This document shows, piece after piece, positions 8,028 to 14,875 of a stretch of DNA of 64,000 nucleotides. The DNA is from Micromonospora parathelypteridis (GTDB lineage: Bacteria; Actinomycetota; Actinomycetes; Mycobacteriales; Micromonosporaceae). The position numbers and the translations under genes were made by a program. Below the pieces are notes generated by a model. That model was given only the letters and a program-made list of their open reading frames with translations, searched no databases and was not told where the DNA came from. Numbering within the stretch: position 1 is the first letter of the stretch; every line of letters starts with the position of its first letter. The stretch spans positions 496,001 through 560,000 of the forward strand of contig NZ_JACHDP010000001.1 in assembly GCF_014201145.1 (NCBI RefSeq), in the 5' to 3' direction.

Positions 8028-9653
8028 GTGTCGACCGACATCGCTAACGTGGCGACCGCTGCCCGGTCGATCCGCAATCCCGTCCTCGCCGGGTTCCACC
8101 CGGATCCGTCGATCCTGCGCGTCGGCGACGACTACTACCTGGCCACCTCGACCTTCGAGTGGTACCCGGGGGTGCGCGTACACCACTCGCGAGATCTCGT
8201 GGACTGGCGCGCCCTGGGCGGGATCATCACCGACCGCCGCCTGCTCGACCTGCGCGGCTGCGGCGATTCCAACGGGGTGTGGGCACCCGACCTGACCTAC
8301 CACGACGGTCAGTTCCACCTCGTCTACAGCGACGTGGCCAGCTTCGCCAGCGGCTACTGGGACCCCCAGAACTTCCTGGTCACCGCCGAGGACATCGCCG
8401 GCCCCTGGTCGGATCCGGTGAAACTGCACGGGCGCGGGTTCGATGCCGCCCTGTTCCACGACGACGACGGCACGAGTTGGCTGCTGAGCATGAGCGCCGA
8501 CTGGCGACCCGGCCGGGACCGCTTCGGCGGCATCGAGATCCAGCAGTACGACCGGGCCGCGCGCCGCCTGGTCGGCCGGCCCCGCATCCTGTTCACCGGT
8601 ACGCCGGTCGGGGTCACCGAGGGCCCGCACCTGTACCGCCACGACGGCTGGTACTGGCTGATCACCGCCGAGGGCGGCACCAGTTGGGAGCACCAGGTCA
8701 CCGTGGCGCGGTCCCGGGAGCTCTTCGGGCCGTACGAGGTGGACCCGGACGGGCCGCTGCTCAGCTCCGTCGGCCGGCCCGACCTGCGCTTGCAGAAGGC
8801 CGGCCACGGCAGCCTGGTTCGTACCCCGGACGGCGAGTGGTACCTGGCCCACCTGGTGGGCCGCCCCTACTCCCCGCTGGGCAGTTGCGTGCTGGGCCGG
8901 GAAACCGCGATCCAGCGGGTCGAGTGGCCGTCGGACGGCTGGCCCCGGATCGCCGGAGGGGTGCCAGCAGACGAGGTGGTCGCACCCGCCCTGCCCGCGC
9001 ACCCGTGGCCGGCGGAGCCCGCCACCGACGACTTCGACGCCGCCGAGCTGGGTCTGTGTTGGTCGACGCTGCGCCGGCCGGCCACCCCGGACTGGATCGA
9101 CCTGCGGTCCCGTCCATCGCACCTGCGCGTCCACGGCGGGCAGTCACCGGTCGGTCGACAGGCCCCCAGCCTGGTCGCGCGGCGCGTCGGCGCGACGCAC
9201 TGCTCGCTGGAGACCGTGGTGGAGTTCGACCCGGTCGACCACCGTCAGCTCGCCGGGATCACCGCCTACTACAACACCCTCAACTGGCACCACCTCTACC
9301 TGACCCGCGCCGACGACGGGCGGACGGTGCTGGAGCTGCTCAGCTCCGACAACGGGCGGCGCACCCCGTACCCCGATCTGAGCGTGGACGTCAGCGGGGT
9401 CACACGGGTTGGTCTGCGGGCCGTGTTCGACGGGCCGGTGGTGCGCTTCGAGTACGACCTCGGCGCCGGTTGGCAGCGGCTACCGGTCGACCTGGACGCG
9501 ACCATCCTGTCCGACGAACACGCCGCGCTGATCATCGATGGCGAACCGGCGGCCTGGGGCTTCACCGGGGCGTTCGTCGGCCTGTGGGTGCAGGATCTCG
9601 GCGGCGACGGCGTGTACGCCGACTTCGACCAGGCCACCTACCGGGAGCACTGA
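8028..9653 (+). CDS. Glycoside hydrolase family 43 beta-xylosidase
   Basis: A 541-residue two-domain GH43 enzyme of the xylan 1,4-beta-xylosidase type. The N-terminal five-bladed propeller contains FHPDPSI with the general-base Asp26, and VTEGPHLYR near residue 197 supplies the catalytic acid Glu. The C-terminal half (about 330-541) is the jelly-roll domain usual in these beta-xylosidases. There is no signal peptide, so it acts in the cytoplasm on imported xylo-oligosaccharides. GAGGAG precedes the GTG start at 8028 by 6 bases. It is divergent from a LacI regulator that probably controls it. No transporter is encoded here. Confidence 0.92.
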   Translation: MSTDIANVATAARSIRNPVLAGFHPDPSILRVGDDYYLATSTFEWYPGVRVHHSRDLVDWRALGGIITDRRLLDLRGCGDSNGVWAPDLTYHDGQFHLVYSDVASFASGYWDPQNFLVTAEDIAGPWSDPVKLHGRGFDAALFHDDDGTSWLLSMSADWRPGRDRFGGIEIQQYDRAARRLVGRPRILFTGTPVGVTEGPHLYRHDGWYWLITAEGGTSWEHQVTVARSRELFGPYEVDPDGPLLSSVGRPDLRLQKAGHGSLVRTPDGEWYLAHLVGRPYSPLGSCVLGRETAIQRVEWPSDGWPRIAGGVPADEVVAPALPAHPWPAEPATDDFDAAELGLCWSTLRRPATPDWIDLRSRPSHLRVHGGQSPVGRQAPSLVARRVGATHCSLETVVEFDPVDHRQLAGITAYYNTLNWHHLYLTRADDGRTVLELLSSDNGRRTPYPDLSVDVSGVTRVGLRAVFDGPVVRFEYDLGAGWQRLPVDLDATILSDEHAALIIDGEPAAWGFTGAFVGLWVQDLGGDGVYADFDQATYREH

Positions 9654-9656
9654 CCA

Positions 9657-9689
9657 CGCGGACGGCACCCGGGCCGGGTGCCGTCCGCG
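9657..9689. terminator. Strong bidirectional hairpin between convergent genes
   Basis: Arms of 15 bases pair perfectly around a 3-base loop (left core GCGGACGGCACCCG, right core CGGGTGCCGTCCGC). It lies between the GH43 stop (9653) and the convergent lipoprotein stop (9701) and can terminate both transcripts. Confidence 0.85.
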
Positions 9690-9700
9690 GTCCCGCGGTG

Positions 9701-10342
9701 CTACTTGACCTGGGCGGCGACGGCGCGCAACTGGCCGAGGGTGGTGCGGAAACCGTGGCCGGACGCGGCCGGGTCCTCGGCGAGCAGGCCACTGACGGCC
9801 ATCGCCTGCGAACGCGTCGCCGCGACCGCGTCGTCGCCGGATCCGGTCACGTCGAACACGCCGAAGTCGCCACTGAGCGTCCGGAACACCGGGGCCACCG
9901 GGTCCTGGGAGAGGTAGAGCACCACGACCTGGCCCGTCTCGAGCTTGGACATGTGCGCCACTTCCGGCGCACCGGCGGGCAGCAGCGGGGCGAGCGTGAT
10001 CCGCGCCCCGGCCCGCACGGGCGATCCGGTCGCCGCGTGCAGCACCTCGTCGACCCGGAGCCCGGCCGCCTCGACCTCTCCGCGTACGACCAGGTCCGCG
10101 GTTTCGCTGAGCTGCTGCACAGTGCCGTACCCGCGCAGCTTGCCCTTGATCGGCGGGGGCGCGACGGCGGTCGGCGTGGCGGCGGTCGGCGTGGCGGCGG
10201 TCGGCGTGGCGGCGCTGCTCGTGGTGGGTGCGGCGACCGGGTCGGCGGCGCCACCGCTGCCGCAGGCGGACAACGCCGCCGCGGCGAGCACGGCGGCGGC
10301 CGTGGCCCACAGAGGCCGGGTACGGCGGAGGTCGACTGCCAT
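9701..10342 (-). CDS. Putative lipoprotein paralogous to the ECF-linked membrane protein
   Basis: A 213-residue lipoprotein of unknown function. The signal sequence ends in the lipobox LSAC (Cys about 27). A low-complexity Thr-Pro-Ala linker follows, then a domain opening GYGTVQQLSETADLVVRGEV and ending in a Leu-rich helix. The same domain (GTVRQL, ADLVVRGEVV, LSGDFGIFDV) is present in the product of the next gene upstream, so the two are paralogs. ATG at 10342 has AAGGAG at good distance. The gene follows the sigma factor/membrane protein pair on the same strand after 115 bases; GGAACT and GATAG about 17 bases apart in that gap could be an ECF-type promoter, which is speculative. Confidence 0.7.
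   Translation of the reverse strand: MAVDLRRTRPLWATAAAVLAAAALSACGSGGAADPVAAPTTSSAATPTAATPTAATPTAVAPPPIKGKLRGYGTVQQLSETADLVVRGEVEAAGLRVDEVLHAATGSPVRAGARITLAPLLPAGAPEVAHMSKLETGQVVVLYLSQDPVAPVFRTLSGDFGVFDVTGSGDDAVAATRSQAMAVSGLLAEDPAASGHGFRTTLGQLRAVAAQVK
10165..10213. repeat. Three 15-bp tandem repeats coding Thr-Pro-Thr-Ala-Ala
   Basis: The unit GCGGTCGGCGTGGCG is repeated three times inside the lipoprotein linker. The copies differ at very few positions, suggesting recent slippage expansion of the membrane-to-domain spacer. Confidence 0.75.
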
Positions 10343-10457
10343 GGAACGCTCCTTGCGTCTCGGTGCCGCCCCGGGTCGTCGCGCCCGGAACGTGGCACTG
10401 CTTACGCCATCTATCTGTGCGGTCCGGGCACCGAGTTCCATCTTTTTTTTCCGGGCT

Positions 10458-11204
10458 TCAGCCCCGCTCCCGCGCGACCTGACGAAGCTCCGGCAGGGTG
10501 GTCACGAACGCACGACCCGCCAAGGTGGCGTCCTCGGTGCGCAGCCCGGTCACCGACCTGATCGGCGACCGGCTGGTGGCCCTGTCCCCGGCGACGTCGA
10601 AGATCCCGAAGTCACCGCTGAGCGGGGCGTAGCCGCGCACCTCCGGGTCACTGAGAGCCAGGTAGAGGACGGTCGGCTGGCCGGGCCTCCCGGCCGACTC
10701 CGCCAGCAGTGTGATCTCGGTGGACAGCGGGGCGTCCGGCGCGCGGTAGAGCACCTCGGCCACCCGGTAGACGGCCCGCCCATCGGCCACCGACACCACC
10801 TCCCCGCGGACCACCAGGTCGGCCGTGTCGGTGAGTTGGCGCACCGTGCCGTACGCACGGATCTTGCCGACCGCGTCCGGCGGCGCGGACCGCGCGGCCG
10901 GGCTGCTCGCATCGGGTGACGGAAGCGCGGTCGGACTGCTCGCGGCGGGTGACGGAAGCGCGGCCGACGGTTCGTCGCCGGACGTCGTGGCGAGCCCGGC
11001 ACCGACCCCAACCACGACCAGGACCAGCGCCGCCGCCGCGAGTGCGGGCCGCAGAGGAGCGCGGGCTGGTTTTCGGGTACGCGTCTCCTGCGCGATCGCC
11101 GCCAGCAGGCGGCTCCGGTGCAGCTCGTGCCGGCCCGCCGGCAGGTTGTGGTCACCGGGATGCGGGGCGAGGTCCGACCACTCGGCCGGGTCCGGCGTGC
11201 TCAC
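10458..11204 (-). CDS. Membrane protein coupled to an ECF sigma factor (possible anti-sigma or sensor)
   Basis: A 248-residue protein. A cytoplasmic N-terminus of about 55 residues (with HELHRSRLLAAIAQE) is followed by one membrane helix (AAALVLVVVGVGAG), a repetitive Pro-Ser-Ala spacer and an extracytoplasmic domain shared with the adjacent lipoprotein. The GTG start overlaps the sigma factor stop by 4 bases (GTGA, 11201-11204), so the two are translationally coupled. A single-pass topology and coupling to an ECF sigma gene suggest a regulatory partner, but no zinc-binding H-x3-C-x2-C anti-sigma motif is visible. The name is therefore kept neutral. Confidence 0.72.
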   Translation of the reverse strand: MSTPDPAEWSDLAPHPGDHNLPAGRHELHRSRLLAAIAQETRTRKPARAPLRPALAAAALVLVVVGVGAGLATTSGDEPSAALPSPAASSPTALPSPDASSPAARSAPPDAVGKIRAYGTVRQLTDTADLVVRGEVVSVADGRAVYRVAEVLYRAPDAPLSTEITLLAESAGRPGQPTVLYLALSDPEVRGYAPLSGDFGIFDVAGDRATSRSPIRSVTGLRTEDATLAGRAFVTTLPELRQVARERG

Positions 11205-11806
11205 TGGCTGCCCTCCCGCACGAGCGAGGCGTCCACGACCGGCGGCCGCGAGGCGCGCGGCGGGGCGTCGACGAGGGTACGGAGCCGGGCGCGGGCACGC
11301 GACAGCCGGGACCGGACCGTGCCGACCGGAACGCCCAGCGCCTCGGCTGCGGACTCGTAGTCCAGGCCCTCCCACAGGCACAGGGTCAGCACCTCGCGCT
11401 CGGGCCGGCGCAGCCGGGTCAACGCGTCGATCGCGGCGGCGATGCGTCGGCTGTCGTCAAGCCGCCCGGCGACCTCGTCGGCATGATCGGGCAGGGTGAC
11501 GTCGGCGGCGAGCAGCGCGGCGGCCACCCTGCGGTACCGGCGGTTGCTGCGGGTGTGGTTGCGGGCCTCGTTGGTGGCGATGCCGAGCAGCCAGGGCCGC
11601 AGCGACCCGCCCTCCTCGCTGACCCGCTCCCGGGAGCGCCAGGCCTGCAGGTAGGTGGCGGCCATGACGTCCTCGGCCGCGGCCCAGTCGGCGGTCAGCC
11701 GGAACGCGTGGTTGTACACCGAACGCGCGTAATGGTCGAAGAGCTCGGCGAACGCGCCGGGATCACCGGCTCGCACCCGGGCACGCAGACTCGACTCCAT
11801 GACCAT
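11201..11806 (-). CDS. RNA polymerase sigma factor, ECF family
   Basis: A 201-residue ECF sigma factor. Region 2 (AFAELFDHYARSVYNHAFRL, then WAAAEDVMAATYLQAWR) binds core polymerase and the -10 element. Region 4 (PEREVLTLCLWEGLDYESAA, then VPVGTVRSRLSRARARL) contains the -35 helix-turn-helix. Two in-frame ATGs (11806, 11800) are possible; the first has GACAGAGA upstream. It is coupled by GTGA overlap to a membrane protein and divergent from the chitosanase gene. The signal and regulon are unknown; the coupled protein and its lipoprotein paralog are the obvious partners. Confidence 0.92.
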   Translation of the reverse strand: MVMESSLRARVRAGDPGAFAELFDHYARSVYNHAFRLTADWAAAEDVMAATYLQAWRSRERVSEEGGSLRPWLLGIATNEARNHTRSNRRYRRVAAALLAADVTLPDHADEVAGRLDDSRRIAAAIDALTRLRRPEREVLTLCLWEGLDYESAAEALGVPVGTVRSRLSRARARLRTLVDAPPRASRPPVVDASLVREGSQ

Positions 11807-11938
11807 TCTCTGTCCGTCGGGCGGCGCTGGTTCCGCTGGACCGGCCCGCTGATTCGTTGCCGCCCGACGATAGCCACCCTTCCGCACGCCTCGCCAACGA
11901 CGAGGTGAACAGGCTTCGTCACGCCTCGCGGTCACCGT

Positions 11939-11977
11939 TTGACGACATATCGACGTACTGGTATTTGTTAATACAGT
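11939..11977 (+). promoter_or_regulatory. Candidate chitosanase promoter with inverted repeat over the -10
   Basis: TTGACG (11939-11944), a 17-base spacer and TATTTG (11962-11967) form a plausible promoter. An inverted repeat, ACTG(G)TATT-TGTT-AATACAGT, spans 11957-11977 and covers the -10, where a repressor would act. The region is strikingly AT-rich for this genome. Confidence 0.5.
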
Positions 11978-12068
11978 TTCCTGATGCTCGCGGTGCCCGC
12001 CGGGGCTGAACCGCCGCGCCGGGCCACCGACCGGCCGGCGGCATGCCGCCCCTTCCCCGAGGAACACC

Positions 12069-13277
12069 ATGGTTCACAAGAGAACAGCCGCCTACGTAGT
12101 GGGCACCCTGCTGATCGGCGTGGCCGCTGTCGGCTACGGCCTGCCGTCGGCGAGCGCCGCGACAGCCGGTCCGATCACCGGCCTCGGCGGCAAGTGTATC
12201 GACGTCGCTGGCGCCAACCCGGCCAACGGCACGCCGGTCCTGCTCTACGACTGCAACGGCAGCGCTGCCCAGACGTGGACGGTCGGTAACACCGACGCCT
12301 CGATCCGCGCGCTCGGCAAGTGCCTCGACGTCACTGCCGCGTCGACCACCAACGGGGCAAAGGTGCAGCTGTACGACTGCAACAACACCGCCGCGCAGAA
12401 GTGGACCGCCAGCAACGGCGCGCTCGTCAACACCGGCTCCGGCAAGTGTCTCGACGTCACCGACCGGAGCACCGCGAACGGCGCCCGGTTGCAGATCTGG
12501 ACCTGCGGGGGCACCACCAACCAGCGGTGGACGCTGCCCGGCGGTGGCACCCCCACCCCCACGCCGACCACTCCGACCGGGACCAACCTCGACGACCCGG
12601 CGAAGAAGGACGTCGCCATGCAGCTCGTCTCGGCTGCGGAGAACTCGTCGCTCGACTGGCGCGCGCAGTTCTCCTACATCGAGGACATCGGCGACGGTCG
12701 GGGCTACACCGCCGGCATCATCGGTTTCTGCTCCGGCACGGGTGACATGCTCGAACTGGTCGAGGCGTACACGCAGAGCAAGCCGGGCAACGTGCTGGCC
12801 GCGTACCTGCCGGCGCTGCGGGCCGTCAACGGCACCCCCTCGCACGCGGGCCTCGACCCCAACTTCCCCCGCGACTGGCGGACCGCGGCCAACGACTCGG
12901 CGTTCCGGGCCGCGCAGGAGTCCGAGCGGGACCGGGTCTACTTCAACCCATCGGTACGCGACGGCAAGAACGACCAGGTCCGGGCGCTCGGCCAGTTCGC
13001 CTACTACGACGCGGCGGTCATGCACGGCTACGAGGGGATGCGCCAGATCCGCAACCGCGCCCTCGCTCGAGCGAAGCCCCCAGCGCAGGGTGGCGACGAG
13101 CGGACCTGGCTCAACGCCTTCCTCGACGAGCGGGTCATCGAGATGAAGAAGGAGGCGGCCCACTCGGACACCTCCCGCGTCGACACGGCCCAGCGGGTGT
13201 TCCTCAACAACGGCAACTTCAACCTGAACACCCCGCTGGCGTTCGCCGTCTACGGTCAACAGTTCCGCATCGGCTAG
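12069..13277 (+). CDS. Secreted chitosanase, GH46, with N-terminal ricin-type (CBM13) domain
   Basis: A 402-residue secreted enzyme. The signal peptide ends near ASA (residue 30). A beta-trefoil of three repeats, each ending in Q-x-W (AAQTW, AAQKW, TNQRW), fills residues 35-157. A Pro-Thr linker precedes the GH46 domain. SAENSSLDW gives the catalytic acid Glu191 and IGDGRGYTAG the base Asp209; their 18-residue spacing equals that of Streptomyces N174 chitosanase (Glu22/Asp40). It hydrolyses glucosamine polymers outside the cell. GAGGAAC precedes the ATG. The gene is divergent from the ECF sigma factor. A fragment of a second copy lies at 14120-14235. Confidence 0.95.
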   Translation: MVHKRTAAYVVGTLLIGVAAVGYGLPSASAATAGPITGLGGKCIDVAGANPANGTPVLLYDCNGSAAQTWTVGNTDASIRALGKCLDVTAASTTNGAKVQLYDCNNTAAQKWTASNGALVNTGSGKCLDVTDRSTANGARLQIWTCGGTTNQRWTLPGGGTPTPTPTTPTGTNLDDPAKKDVAMQLVSAAENSSLDWRAQFSYIEDIGDGRGYTAGIIGFCSGTGDMLELVEAYTQSKPGNVLAAYLPALRAVNGTPSHAGLDPNFPRDWRTAANDSAFRAAQESERDRVYFNPSVRDGKNDQVRALGQFAYYDAAVMHGYEGMRQIRNRALARAKPPAQGGDERTWLNAFLDERVIEMKKEAAHSDTSRVDTAQRVFLNNGNFNLNTPLAFAVYGQQFRIG

Positions 13278-13293
13278 TCCGAAACCCGCAGAC

Positions 13294-13324
13294 GCTCAGG
13301 GCGCCGCCTCGCGGCGCCCTGAGC
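13294..13324 (+). terminator. Chitosanase terminator
   Basis: A perfect 14-bp stem (GCTCAGGGCGCCGC / GCGGCGCCCTGAGC) with a CTC loop, starting 17 bases after the chitosanase stop. Confidence 0.88.
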
Positions 13325-13347
13325 TGTGCGCGGGGCCGGGAGCAGCC

Positions 13348-13378
13348 TTGCCTTGACGCTGACGACAAGGTTTAGCCT
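13348..13378 (+). promoter_or_regulatory. MerR-type promoter with 19-bp spacer
   Basis: TTGCCT (13348-13353) and TAGCCT (13373-13378) are separated by 19 bases, the overlong spacing of MerR-activated promoters. Inside lies the dyad CCTTGACG-CTGA-CGACAAGG (13351-13370; 7 of 8 pairs match). It drives the adjacent merR-thioredoxin pair, implying autoregulation. Confidence 0.75.
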
Positions 13379-13407
13379 GGTCGCGACAGGCTGGTCGAGG
13401 AGGTCTG

Positions 13408-13800
13408 ATGCTGATCGGCGAGCTGGCGGAACGGGCCGGCACGAGCACCCGAACGCTGCGCTACTACGAAGCCCGCGGGTTGGTACACCCACAGCGCTCG
13501 GCGAACGGCTACCGCGTCTACGACGAGGCGGAGCTGCGGGTCGTCCGGGAGATCCGGGCGCTGCTCGACGTCGGCTTCGGCCTCGACGACGTCCGCCCGT
13601 TCGTCGCCTGCATGCGAGCGGGCAATGCGTCCGGTGACGTCTGTCCGGATTCCGTGCTGGTGCTGCGACGCAAGCTCGCCGAGGTCGACGACTACCTCGA
13701 TCGGCTCGGAGCGGTCCGTCAGCAGTTGCACACCCAGCTCACCCACGCCATCGCGCACCGGGAGGAAACATGCCCCAGGAAACGAGCGTCAGCTCCCTGA
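13408..13800 (+). CDS. MerR-family regulator with C-terminal cysteines
   Basis: A 130-residue MerR regulator. The winged helix (MLIGELAERAGTSTRTLRYY, then GYRVYDE) covers residues 1-70 and the coiled dimerisation helix about 75-120. Two cysteines flank a short loop (VACMRAG and DVCPDS) where MerR proteins commonly bind metal or sense oxidation, fitting the coupled thioredoxin. GAGGAGG lies upstream of the ATG. The last 31 bases overlap the start of the thioredoxin gene. The promoter has the 19-bp spacer typical of MerR targets, so it probably activates its own operon. The inducer is unknown. Confidence 0.9.
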   Translation: MLIGELAERAGTSTRTLRYYEARGLVHPQRSANGYRVYDEAELRVVREIRALLDVGFGLDDVRPFVACMRAGNASGDVCPDSVLVLRRKLAEVDDYLDRLGAVRQQLHTQLTHAIAHREETCPRKRASAP

Positions 13801-14117
13801 TCACCGTCACCGACGACACGTTCGCCGAGCTGGTGCTGGCCAGCGACCGGCCCGTCGTGGTCGATTTCTGGGCGGAGTGGTGCCCGCCGTGCAAGATGAT
13901 CGAGAAGAGCCTCGTCGAGCTGGCACAGGAGTTCGGCGACCGGATGGTCATCGCCAAGCTCAACTCCGACGACAATCCGCAGGCCACGCGGCGCTACCGA
14001 GTCATGTCCCTGCCGACGCTGCTGGTGTTCCGTGGGGGCGAGGTCGTCGGCTCGGTCGTCGGGTCCAGGCCCAAGCTCCACCTGCGGCAGAGCCTGACCA
14101 TGCACGCCGGCCTGTGA
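13770..14117 (+). CDS. Thioredoxin with CPPC active site
   Basis: A 115-residue thioredoxin. The fold is complete: VVVDFWAEWCPPCKM carries the redox pair Cys38/Cys41, and MSLPTLLVFRGG holds the conserved cis-proline. The active site reads W-C-P-P-C rather than the usual W-C-G-P-C, which should shift its redox potential. GGAGG lies 4 bases before the ATG, inside the end of merR, so the two are translationally coupled and co-regulated. It presumably reduces protein disulphides under the stress sensed by the MerR protein. Confidence 0.93.
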   Translation: MPQETSVSSLITVTDDTFAELVLASDRPVVVDFWAEWCPPCKMIEKSLVELAQEFGDRMVIAKLNSDDNPQATRRYRVMSLPTLLVFRGGEVVGSVVGSRPKLHLRQSLTMHAGL

Positions 14118-14119
14118 CC

Positions 14120-14235
14120 GTCGAGGCGTACACGAGCACCAAGCCGGGCAACGTGCTGGCCGCGTACCTGCCGGCGCTGCGCGTGCCGTCAACCGCACCG
14201 CCTCGCACGCGGGCCTCGACCCCACCTTCCCCCGC
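14120..14235 (+). pseudogene. Degraded GH46 chitosanase fragment
   Basis: This stretch repeats the intact chitosanase gene at about 12758-12872. It codes VEAYTSTKPGNVLAAYLPAL, then after a 2-base insertion that shifts the frame, HAGLDPTFPR. Only about 116 bases remain, beginning 3 bases after the thioredoxin stop, with no catalytic residues. It is a relic of a partial duplication or of a second chitosanase gene that was largely deleted. The high remaining identity suggests a recent event or gene conversion. Confidence 0.85.
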
Positions 14236-14275
14236 CCCGCCGGGCCGGGGGCGTTCTGCCGATCTTGGTGGCAGG

Positions 14276-14290
14276 CTACCCGGGTAGGGT
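14276..14290 (+). promoter_or_regulatory. Probable promoter -10 and palindrome before PPOX gene
   Basis: TAGGGT (14285-14290) lies 7 bases before an ATG at 14298, giving a leaderless mini-ORF of 8 codons that ends inside the PPOX gene. The perfect palindrome CTACCCGGGTAG (14276-14287) overlaps this -10 and could be an operator. Confidence 0.4.
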
Positions 14291-14314
14291 GCTCGCCATG
14301 ATCGAGGCCATCGA

Positions 14315-14824
14315 ATGCCGTTGACGAATCCGTGGCTGTCCGGGCCCACGCCGACGAAGCGGCTCGATCGTGAACGACTTGACGAGCGCATTCTCAACCT
14401 ACTGTCGTCGCAGAACATGTGCGTGCTCGCGACCACGGGTCCGGACGGGCCGCTGGCCACACCGGTGCGGTACTACCCGCTCGGCTTCGCGGTGCTCTTC
14501 ACCGCCGCGCCACGCTCGCCGAAGATGCGCAACATCGCCGCCGACGCACGAGTGTCCGTCGGCATCTTCGCGCCGCTGGTCGGGCTGGCCAGCAGCCGCG
14601 GCGCCCAACTGTTCGGAACGGCCAGGGTGCTTGACCCGCAGCAGCCGGACCACGCGCACTACTGGGCGGCGTTCCGCTGGGAGAACGAGCACGCCGAGCG
14701 GGGACGACTGCTGTCCGAGCCGCCCGAGGACACCCTCGTGGTCATCGAAGCGGAGCGGATTGTCTACACCGAGCATTGGCTGCGACGTGAGGGCTTCGCG
14801 CCACGCCAGTTCTGGCGTCGCTGA
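14315..14824 (+). CDS. Pyridoxamine 5'-phosphate oxidase-like FMN/F420-binding split-barrel protein
   Basis: A 169-residue single-domain split barrel. The core strand pattern ILNLLSSQNMCVLATTGPDG, ATPVRYYPLG, and RNIAADARVSVGIFAP is typical of the PPOX/FDOR superfamily, which uses FMN, F420 or heme; the cofactor cannot be told from sequence here. The ATG at 14315 has GAGG 8 bases upstream. An 8-codon ORF starting at 14298 behind a leaderless-type -10 terminates at 14324, overlapping this start, which could couple translation. No operon partner is evident. Confidence 0.8.
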   Translation: MPLTNPWLSGPTPTKRLDRERLDERILNLLSSQNMCVLATTGPDGPLATPVRYYPLGFAVLFTAAPRSPKMRNIAADARVSVGIFAPLVGLASSRGAQLFGTARVLDPQQPDHAHYWAAFRWENEHAERGRLLSEPPEDTLVVIEAERIVYTEHWLRREGFAPRQFWRR

Positions 14825-14875
14825 AGATACCTGTCGGCCGAACTTCCTGTCGTACACCTGTTCTAATCTCGGGTC

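Noticed and set aside
7776..9134. Long in-frame N-terminal extension of the LacI gene
   Set aside because: It is antisense to the GH43 gene and has no family similarity; GTG 7775 has its own ribosome site and starts just before the helix-turn-helix.
10443..10450. Run of eight T as an intrinsic terminator
   Set aside because: The flanking genes are on the minus strand, where it reads as A residues, and the small hairpin is on the wrong side for the plus strand.
8159..10561. 800-codon plus-strand open frame
   Set aside because: It is an Arg/Pro/Ala-rich shadow of the GH43 gene and of the opposite-strand lipoprotein; high G+C makes such frames common.
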